Assembly (NCBI GenBank): GCA_021324775.1
Contig: JAJPIM010000005.1
Coordinates: 1-64,000 of the forward strand
Length of the DNA stretch: 64,000 nt
Direction of reading: 5' to 3'
Origin: Gemmatimonadota bacterium
Lineage (GTDB): Bacteria; Gemmatimonadota; Gemmatimonadetes; Gemmatimonadales; Gemmatimonadaceae
The notes below the pieces were generated by a model. That model did not search any database. It was not told the origin of the DNA and saw nothing but the letters and a program-made list of their open reading frames with translations. The stretch's first letter is position 1. Each line of letters begins with the position of its first letter. Position numbers and translations under genes: made by a program. Positions 58,455 to 64,000 of this stretch are shown piece after piece.

Positions 58455-58988
58455 CGCAAAATTCCTTGCTCAACGGCGCACGGAGTTATCGCAGGGGTGC
58501 GCGATCCGGCTGGTTCAGCGCAAAGCCGCCGCGAATCTAAAATACGAGAGTCGCCAGGGGTGGCGTCACGATTGCCTGCAATGTGCAACCCGCGAGCTCG
58601 AAGATGGCACAAGCTGGACACTATAGTCATGTCTGGTCGCGGTCTTAGAACGTTCACTTCCACCGACGCTTGCCGGGCGTAGGATGGTCGGCTCGCAATC
58701 CCCATTAGGCCATTACCGATTCAAACGCGGGAACTGGTCCGCGCAGCGAAACTCGGAGCGATCGCCAGACTCAGGTCTCCGGTCTAGAGTTGGAGCTAAA
58801 GGCGCAAGGACTTGCTGCCGGGTTAGGGTCACTCCTAAAGTCAATCCCGCCAACACCTTCCGCATGAGCAAGATAGAACATATGTCACCAGTTGTCAATA
58901 AACGTCTGAACTGTTAGGTTTTCTAACACCAGACGCCGTAGCCACGGCGCCTACTTCACATGTCAACCAGCATCGGGAGGCCCCCACA
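58455..58988. other. Divergent AT-richer interval
   Basis: 534 bases between the XRE-ImmA operon and two small rightward genes. No gene-like frame. A possible promoter for the rightward genes lies near its right end (ttgtca at 58892 with ttaggt 17-18 bases on), overlapping a small inverted repeat (gttag, gtttt, ctaac at 58913-58927). Confidence 0.45.
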
Positions 58989-59210
58989 ATGCCGAGACGT
59001 AGTCAGCAACCTGGCCTGGACAACCGCCACCGGGATGTCACCGGCGAAATTCGTCGAAAAAACGACACCACGAAAATTGGTACTCTGCGCAGGGTGTATG
59101 GAGACGACTTCGCCTCTGGGAATCGTTCCGACATGACCTTACGGACGTTATTGGAGGAATCCGGTGCGTCCTCTCTGACCGACTATCTAAAGACTCATCA
59201 CCACGGATAG
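58989..59210 (+). CDS. Small conserved-looking protein, unknown function
   Basis: A 73-residue soluble protein with a good ribosome site (gggagg, 8 bases before ATG). Sequence: RRSQQPGLDNRHRDVTGEIR, then IGTLRRVYGDDFASGNRSDM and TLRTLLEESGASSLTDYLK. The charged, modular look (YGDDFA..., TLL...GA.SL..YL) recalls small uncharacterised proteins I have seen in many phyla, but I cannot name a family. No membrane or signal sequence. Followed by another small gene after 50 bases. Confidence 0.75.
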   Translation: MPRRSQQPGLDNRHRDVTGEIRRKNDTTKIGTLRRVYGDDFASGNRSDMTLRTLLEESGASSLTDYLKTHHHG

Positions 59211-59260
59211 CCCCTCCTCTTATTGGATGTTTTCACGAGAAGCGGCCGTTAGGAGGCAAG

Positions 59261-59545
59261 ATGCCACGTTATAGAGTCGCGCACATCCGCCAGCAGGACG
59301 TCAACCTTGTAATAGTTCCCCTCGACGGGTCGTTCGGAAACAGAACAGACGCTGAGAAACATGCCGTCGTCACTGACCTTCAGTCGCGGGCGACGGCGGC
59401 GCGTCTGGCGGGTACGGTCGTTCCAGTCTGGGACGGTGGTGGTGGAAGGATGCGGTTCATTGCTCCCGTCAGCTGGCATCCGTTTTTCAAGAGCTTGGAC
59501 ATGCGTCGCGTCCACGCAAGCATGAACAAGGAACTGTCCTGGTGA
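59261..59545 (+). CDS. Small conserved-looking protein, unknown function
   Basis: A 94-residue soluble protein with an excellent ribosome site (aggagg, 5 bases before the ATG). Residues: YRVAHIRQQDVNLVIVPLDG, SFGNRTDAEKHAVVTDLQSR, AGTVVPVWDGGGGRMRFIAP, WHPFFKSLDMRRVHASMNKE, LSW. It looks like a compact alpha/beta protein with a conserved 'VPVWD.G.GRM.FIAP..WHPFF' core, and similar small orphan proteins seem widespread. Function unknown. Likely co-transcribed with the 73-residue protein. Confidence 0.75.
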   Translation: MPRYRVAHIRQQDVNLVIVPLDGSFGNRTDAEKHAVVTDLQSRATAARLAGTVVPVWDGGGGRMRFIAPVSWHPFFKSLDMRRVHASMNKELSW

Positions 59546-59565
59546 TCTCTGAGGTCAACGACGGT

Positions 59566-59586
59566 GGGGCTGTCTCGGACGGCCCC
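59566..59586. terminator. Hairpin after the small-gene pair
   Basis: ggggctgt, ctcgg, acggcccc: 8-bp stem with one G-T pair, 20 bases after the stop. It resembles a decayed type A palindrome. Confidence 0.45.
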
Positions 59587-59696
59587 GCGGCCGGACAAAA
59601 AACATTAGCGCGCGGACAACCGCGCTCTTGTCGCCAGGGGCCCTTACCAGGTCGGGATCGGCAACGCGTCGGCAACGGCCTACTGGAAGAAACGAC

Positions 59697-61709
59697 CTAC
59701 GGGACGGTTCCGAACCGCTCTCGCATCATCGCCCGGAGGTCGATCGGGATGATTGGCGGGGCCGGCGGGTAGACGACCGGCTGCTGGTCAGGCGTGCCAA
59801 CTACCACACGTTCCATCTTGTCGCGGACGCCGCGGTCCAGGAATCGCGAGAGCTGATCCATGCTATAGTCCGCACCGCGGCGGTTGCCGTAGACCTGCAA
59901 GGGGTAGCTCACCGCCAAGTGGTGCCGGGCGCGCGTGAGGGCGACGTACATCAGACGGCGCTCCTCCTCCAGACCCGCGTCGTCGTTCAGCGCACGCGAC
60001 GTCGGGAACCAGCCGTCCACCGCCCAGATCAGGAACACTGCGTCCCACTCCTTTCCCTTGGCGGAGTGCGCGGTGCTCAGCACGAGTACATCCTCGTCCT
60101 CGTGGTCGCCGACTGCCAGGTCGTGGGTGTTGGACGGCGGCTCGAGGGCCAGCGCGGCGAGGAACGCCGACCGGCTCGGGTAGCTGCCGGCGATCGTCTC
60201 CAACTGATCGAGGTCCGCGAGGCGCGGCTCGGCCTGGTCGTATCGCTCGCGCAGGATGTCGTCGTACAACTTTCGGACCCGAGCGATGTCGGCGCTCACG
60301 GTCTGCGTCGTCTCGCCCGACCGCAGCGTGTCGAGCAGCGCCACGAGCGACTCGTGCGCGGCACGAGCACGGGCTGGTGCGCGGTATCGGGCGAATGCGG
60401 CTGATTCCCACGCGGCCTGCGCCATTGCGGCGATCGCCGCACGCGCGGTCAGGTCGCCGATGCCGGGCAAGAGCAGCAGGATCCGATACCAACTCACCTC
60501 ATCGCGCGGATTCTCCAACACCCGCAGGAACGCGAGCACGTCCTTGACGTGCGCCGCCTCCAGGAACCGCAGGCCACCCCACTTCTCGAACGGGATCTTC
60601 CGGTTCGTGAGCTCGATCTCGATCGCCGCCGACATGTAGCCCGCACGGAAAAGAACCGCCATCTCCCGGAGCGGGGTCCCGCTCTCGTACAGCTCCAGGA
60701 TCCGGTCCACCACGAACCGCGTCTGCTCTTCCTCATCACGCGCCGTCACGAGCCACGGACGGTCACCGCCGGTGCGCGTCGTGAACAGGACTTTGGTGAA
60801 GCGCTCCTTGGCGCGCGAGATCAGCGTGTTGGTGGTATCGAGGATCGGTTGCGTCGAGCGGTAGTTCTGCTCCAGCGTGACGATGCTCGCCCCCTCGAAC
60901 TGCTGCGGGAAATCGAGGATGTTGCGGAAACTCGCCCCGCGGAACGAATACACGCTCTGGGCATCGTCGCCGACCACGGTCACGTTGCGGTGGTTCCGGC
61001 ACAGGCCACGCAGCACGCGCGCCTGCAACAGGTTCGTGTCCTGGTACTCGTCCACCAGGATGTGGTCATAGAGCGACGCGATCCGGTTCGCGACCTCGGG
61101 TGAATGCTCCAGCATCCCAGCCCAGAACAGCAGCAGGTCGTCGTAGTCCACCAGGTTGCGCGCGCCCTTCCGCGTGGTGTAGTCCGCGAAGATCCGCGTG
61201 AAATCCGGCAAAAATCCCGCGAACTGTGGGTACTCCTCGGCGAGTATGGTCCCCACCGGAATCTCGGTGTTCACGTGCCGCGAGTAGACCCGTTGGAGGG
61301 TCTCCTTCTTGGGGAATCGCTTGGTCTTGTCACCATAGCCCAACTGCACGCGGGCCATGTGCATCAGATCCGCCGAGTCCTCTTGATCCATGATGGTGAA
61401 ATCGTTCGCGATTCCAGCCGCCGCGCCATACCGGCGGAGCAGGCGATGCGCGGTCGCGTGGAATGTCCCGCCCTGCACCTTGTGGCACGCGGCGCCGACC
61501 AGCCGCTCGACTCGGCCCAGCATCTCCTGCGCCGCTCGACGAGTGAACGTCAGGAGGAGGATCCGCTCGGGCTTCACTCCGCGCTGGATCAGGTGCGCTA
61601 CGCGATGCACCAGGGTCCGCGTCTTGCCCGTTCCCGCGCCCGCGATGATCAGGAGCGGACCGTCACCGTGCGTCGCCGCCGCGAGTTGCGCAGGGTTGAG
61701 ATCGGACAT
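59697..61709 (-). CDS. UvrD/PcrA/Rep-family DNA helicase
   Basis: A 670-residue superfamily-1 helicase. Motifs in order: Q motif LNPAQLAAATHGDGPLLIIA, Walker A AGAGTGKTRTLVHR, Ia LLLTFTRRAAQEM, II DHILVDEYQDTN, III VVGDDAQSVYSFRGA, IV TLEQNYRSTQPILD, V VLSTAHSAKGKEWDAVFLIW, VI YVALTRARHHLAVS. It moves 3'-5' on single strands in repair or fork restart. It is somewhat shorter than PcrA and lacks the Tudor-like C-terminal tail. Single gene on the minus strand; a G-rich tract lies upstream of it. Confidence 0.95.
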   Translation of the reverse strand: MSDLNPAQLAAATHGDGPLLIIAGAGTGKTRTLVHRVAHLIQRGVKPERILLLTFTRRAAQEMLGRVERLVGAACHKVQGGTFHATAHRLLRRYGAAAGIANDFTIMDQEDSADLMHMARVQLGYGDKTKRFPKKETLQRVYSRHVNTEIPVGTILAEEYPQFAGFLPDFTRIFADYTTRKGARNLVDYDDLLLFWAGMLEHSPEVANRIASLYDHILVDEYQDTNLLQARVLRGLCRNHRNVTVVGDDAQSVYSFRGASFRNILDFPQQFEGASIVTLEQNYRSTQPILDTTNTLISRAKERFTKVLFTTRTGGDRPWLVTARDEEEQTRFVVDRILELYESGTPLREMAVLFRAGYMSAAIEIELTNRKIPFEKWGGLRFLEAAHVKDVLAFLRVLENPRDEVSWYRILLLLPGIGDLTARAAIAAMAQAAWESAAFARYRAPARARAAHESLVALLDTLRSGETTQTVSADIARVRKLYDDILRERYDQAEPRLADLDQLETIAGSYPSRSAFLAALALEPPSNTHDLAVGDHEDEDVLVLSTAHSAKGKEWDAVFLIWAVDGWFPTSRALNDDAGLEEERRLMYVALTRARHHLAVSYPLQVYGNRRGADYSMDQLSRFLDRGVRDKMERVVVGTPDQQPVVYPPAPPIIPIDLRAMMRERFGTVP

Positions 61710-61733
61710 GCCGGAATTATAGCTGTGGGGCGA

Positions 61734-61811
61734 TGGGGACTAGGGGTTGGGGACTGGGGATTGGGGACTGGGGATTGGGGATTGGGGACTAGGGAGACGG
61801 GGAAACGGGGA
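61734..61811. repeat. G-rich tandem tract (ggggact / ggggatt units)
   Basis: About 78 bases of ggggact, ggggatt and gggatt units between lipB and the helicase gene. Same unit as at 4092-4248 and inside dnaE. Confidence 0.9.
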
Positions 61812-61818
61812 GTCATCT

Positions 61819-62508
61819 CTACCGAACGGCGAGGCGCTGCTCGACGGCGGTCAAACCGAATCGATGCGCGAGGGCGCTAATCACCGCATCGCGGACCACA
61901 GCGGCGTCCGGCGTGGTGCCAAGCTCGCGCGCCACTGAGGTCATTTCGACATCCGGGATCCCGCATGGGACCATGAGGTCGAAGTACGACAAGTCGGTCG
62001 TCACGTTCAGTGCAAACCCATGCCACGTAACCCAATCCCGCGCGTGCACGCCGATCGACGCGATCTTGCGCATCTGGGGCGCCGCGACGGCGGGATCACA
62101 TTTTGTCTCTATCCACACGCCGGTGAGCCCCGGTCGCGTGGTGGCGGTGATGCCGAGGGTCTGCAGCGCGTCGATGAGCGCACCCTCCAACTGCCGCAGG
62201 TACCAATGCAGGTCCTGCCGGTGCCGCTTGAGGTCGATCACCGGGTAGCCCACGAGCTGGCCCGGGCCGTGGAAAGTGACGTCGCCCCCGCGCTCGACCT
62301 CGAACACCTCGACGCCGCGCGCGGCCAGCAGGGCAGGCGATGCGGTCAGGTGCCCCGCCTTGGACGAGCGGCCCAGGGTCACGACCGGCGGGTGCTCGAC
62401 CAGCAACAGAACGTCTTCGGTGATGACGCCCGCGATCCGGTCCCGGGCGACGTTGCGCTGGATCTCCAGCGCCTCGGCGTACGGCACGCGGCCGAGGTCG
62501 GAGATCAA
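61819..62508 (-). CDS. lipB: Octanoyl-[acyl-carrier-protein]:protein N-octanoyltransferase
   Basis: A 229-residue enzyme that transfers octanoate from ACP to lipoyl domains, the first step of lipoate synthesis. Seen: LLLVEHPPVVTLGRSSKAGH, the signature RGGDVTFHGPGQLVGYPVID, the catalytic Lys in MRKIASIGVHARDWVTWHGF and the Cys in FDLMVPCGIPDVEMTS. All active-site residues are present. Encoded directly after lpdA (4-base gap), whose product works in the same lipoate-dependent complexes, so the pair is functionally linked. Confidence 0.96.
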   Translation of the reverse strand: MISDLGRVPYAEALEIQRNVARDRIAGVITEDVLLLVEHPPVVTLGRSSKAGHLTASPALLAARGVEVFEVERGGDVTFHGPGQLVGYPVIDLKRHRQDLHWYLRQLEGALIDALQTLGITATTRPGLTGVWIETKCDPAVAAPQMRKIASIGVHARDWVTWHGFALNVTTDLSYFDLMVPCGIPDVEMTSVARELGTTPDAAVVRDAVISALAHRFGLTAVEQRLAVR

Positions 62509-62512
62509 TAAC

Positions 62513-63916
62513 TCAGAAACTGATCACCCGGCCCATCGAGTCGAGGGCCGCCTCCGCAATTGCTTCCGAGAGCGTCGGGTGGGCATGGATCGCCAACTCG
62601 ACTTCCTCCACCGTGAACTCGTTCTCGCGCGCGACCGCCAACTCGTGGATCATCTCCGTCGCGTGCGCGCCGATGATGTGGGCACCGAGGATCTCACCGT
62701 ACTTGGCGTCGCGAATGATCTTCACGAATCCCTCGGTCTGCCCCGCGGTCCGGGCGCGGCCGTTCGCGGAGAATGGGAATCTGCCGATCTTGTAGTCGAG
62801 CTTCTTCTCCTTGCACGCCGCCTCGGTCAGTCCGATCGACGCCACCTCGGGGTGGCAGTATGTCGCGTTGGGGATGTTGCCGTAATTCACGAGATGCGGA
62901 TGGCCGCCCGCGATGAACTCGGCGGCCACAATGCCCTCGCGCTCGCCCTTGTGCGCGAGCATCGGCGGCCCCGCGACATCACCGATCGCGTAGATCCCCT
63001 TCACCGACGTCTCCATGCGCTCGTTGATCTGGATGAAGCCCTGCCCGGTCTTCTTCACGCCGAGCGCTTCGAGTCCTATCCCGTCGATATTGGGAGCACG
63101 GCCAGTGGCGACGAGGACCTTGTCCACGGTGATCGGGCGCGCCGTGCCGCCCGCTTCGATCGTGGCCGACACGCTGTCGTTCCCGGCCTTGACGTCCTTG
63201 ACGGACGCGCCGGTCACGACATCGATCTTGCGCTTCTTGAACGCGCGCGCGAGCTCCACCGAGACGTCGGCGTCCTCGAGCGGGAGGATCACGGGCGCGA
63301 TGTCGATGAGCGTGACCTCGGTCCCGAAGGCGTTGTACACATCCGCGAACTCGCAGCCGACCGCGCCGGCTCCCACGATGAGCATCGTCTTGGGGGCCTT
63401 CTCGAGGATCAACACCTCATCGGACGAGAGAATTGTCTTCTTGTTGAGCTCCAGCCCGGCCTGCGGCAGCCCGCGCACGCGCGACCCGGTGGAGATGATG
63501 ACGGCGCGTTTGGCCTGGTGCGTCTCGCTCTTTCCGTCGGCCGTCTTGACCGACACCGTTGCGGGATTGACGACAGTGCCTTCGCCCTTGATCCACGTGA
63601 TCTTGTTCTTCTTGAAGAGGAACTCGACTCCCTTGGAGTTCTGCAGGCTCACCGCGCGCGAACGCTTCATCGCCGGTGCGAAGTCGAACTGGAGCGGGCC
63701 CGTGGTGATGCCGTGATCGCCCGCGTGACGCACCTTGTTGGCGAGCGATGCGCTCTCGAGCAGCGCTTTGGCGGGGATGCATCCCCACAGGACGCACGTG
63801 CCGCCCAACCCTTCGCGCTCGACGACGCCCACCGTCATGCCGAGCTGCGCCGCGCGGATCGCGCCCACGTACCCGGCGGGTCCGCCGCCGATGAAGATCA
63901 CGTCATACGAAGCCAT
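62513..63916 (-). CDS. lpdA: Dihydrolipoyl dehydrogenase (E3)
   Basis: A 467-residue FAD flavoprotein that reoxidises dihydrolipoamide in pyruvate, 2-oxoglutarate and glycine-cleavage complexes. Seen: FAD motif YDVIFIGGGPAGYVGAIRAA, redox disulfide GLGGTCVLWGCIPAKALLES (CxxxxC), NAD motif LIVGAGAVGCEFADVYNAFG, ATGRAPNIDGIGLE, second FAD motif IYAIGDVAGPPMLAHKGERE and the dimer-face IHAHPTLSEAIAEAAL with the catalytic His. The redox loop has TCVLWGC where many E3s have TCLNVGC. Start MASYDVIF preferred to a longer frame. lipB follows. Confidence 0.96.
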   Translation of the reverse strand: MASYDVIFIGGGPAGYVGAIRAAQLGMTVGVVEREGLGGTCVLWGCIPAKALLESASLANKVRHAGDHGITTGPLQFDFAPAMKRSRAVSLQNSKGVEFLFKKNKITWIKGEGTVVNPATVSVKTADGKSETHQAKRAVIISTGSRVRGLPQAGLELNKKTILSSDEVLILEKAPKTMLIVGAGAVGCEFADVYNAFGTEVTLIDIAPVILPLEDADVSVELARAFKKRKIDVVTGASVKDVKAGNDSVSATIEAGGTARPITVDKVLVATGRAPNIDGIGLEALGVKKTGQGFIQINERMETSVKGIYAIGDVAGPPMLAHKGEREGIVAAEFIAGGHPHLVNYGNIPNATYCHPEVASIGLTEAACKEKKLDYKIGRFPFSANGRARTAGQTEGFVKIIRDAKYGEILGAHIIGAHATEMIHELAVARENEFTVEEVELAIHAHPTLSEAIAEAALDSMGRVISF

Positions 63917-63956
63917 GGATTCCTTGCCGGAGTCGAGGTCGTGCGGTGCGTCCACT

Positions 63957-64000
63957 ACACCCGTTCAATACACCCGCTCAACACACCCGCTCAATACACC
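63957..64000. repeat. 13-base tandem repeat acacccgctcaat, cut by the window end
   Basis: Three full units (acacccgttcaat, acacccgctcaac, acacccgctcaat) and the start of a fourth, upstream of lpdA. The array continues beyond the window. Confidence 0.85.

Noticed and set aside
1-64000. tRNA, rRNA, riboswitch, insertion sequence, prophage or integrase
   Set aside because: Read through by eye; no convincing cloverleaf, rRNA signature, transposase or integrase motif was found. A covariance-model scan would be needed to exclude small RNAs.

Overview
This 64-kb window reads as chromosomal DNA of a high-GC Gram-negative bacterium, most likely a member of Gemmatimonadota. This is inferred from gene content and was not checked against a database. 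It carries SusC/RagA-SusD/RagB receptor pairs, an ADOP-type orphan permease, RicT, many Ala/Pro-rich lipoproteins and outer-membrane proteins, Kdo transferase (so LPS is present), and GC-rich codon use throughout. The exception is a visibly AT-richer block at about 55.6-59.6 kb. I saw no rRNA, tRNA, CRISPR array, transposase or integrase.

Layout. 1-1.7 kb: end of a SusC-like receptor plus its SusD partner, closed by a strong terminator. 2.0-6.5 kb: an outer-membrane protein, an EAL-domain protein, waaA and a DsbA-like thiol protein. 6.7-18.6 kb: one co-directional cluster of nine mostly overlapping genes: two paralogous outer-membrane barrels with C-terminal coiled coils, a periplasmic coiled-coil protein, a ~1750-residue TPR protein, a small secreted protein, one ExbB/TolQ, two ExbD/TolR and a TonB-like protein with an AgmX/PglI-type C-terminus. 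This is the best candidate for an undescribed system: a proton-driven trans-envelope machine with the parts list of the myxobacterial Agl-Glt/Nfs apparatus. 18.8-24.6 kb: SulP transporter, a DUF4160/DUF2442 pair with a broken first gene, a TPM-domain protein, a lipoprotein carrying the same AgmX-like domain, and LemA. 25-29.7 kb: a complete SusC/SusD pair. 29.9-38.7 kb (minus strand): M23 peptidase, metG, ricT, accA, dnaE.

38.7-55.3 kb is an accessory-looking stretch: putative aminopeptidase, GNAT, DUF305, LVIVD-repeat lipoprotein, a cupin, an orphan Phd-like antitoxin, YcxB-like protein, an alkylation-repair pair (Ogt plus a 3-methyladenine glycosylase), another DUF2442 protein, a divergent pair around a perfect 13-bp palindrome (helical protein / AAA-DUF4143 ATPase), a RibD-like reductase and an ADOP permease. 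55.6-59.6 kb is the AT-richer island: an XRE-ImmA/IrrE regulator, a PIN nuclease and an unknown protein with a HEPN-like R-x4-H motif in one operon, followed by two small unknown proteins. 59.7-64 kb (minus strand): UvrD-family helicase, lipB and lpdA.

Two dispersed repeat systems run through the window. One is a family of GC-rich palindromes (called A, B and C here) in at least nine intergenic sites, often in a fixed mosaic order. The other is a set of purine-only tandem tracts (ggggact/ggggatt type and agaaagt type) that sit between genes, supply stop codons to two genes, and in one case lie in frame inside dnaE.
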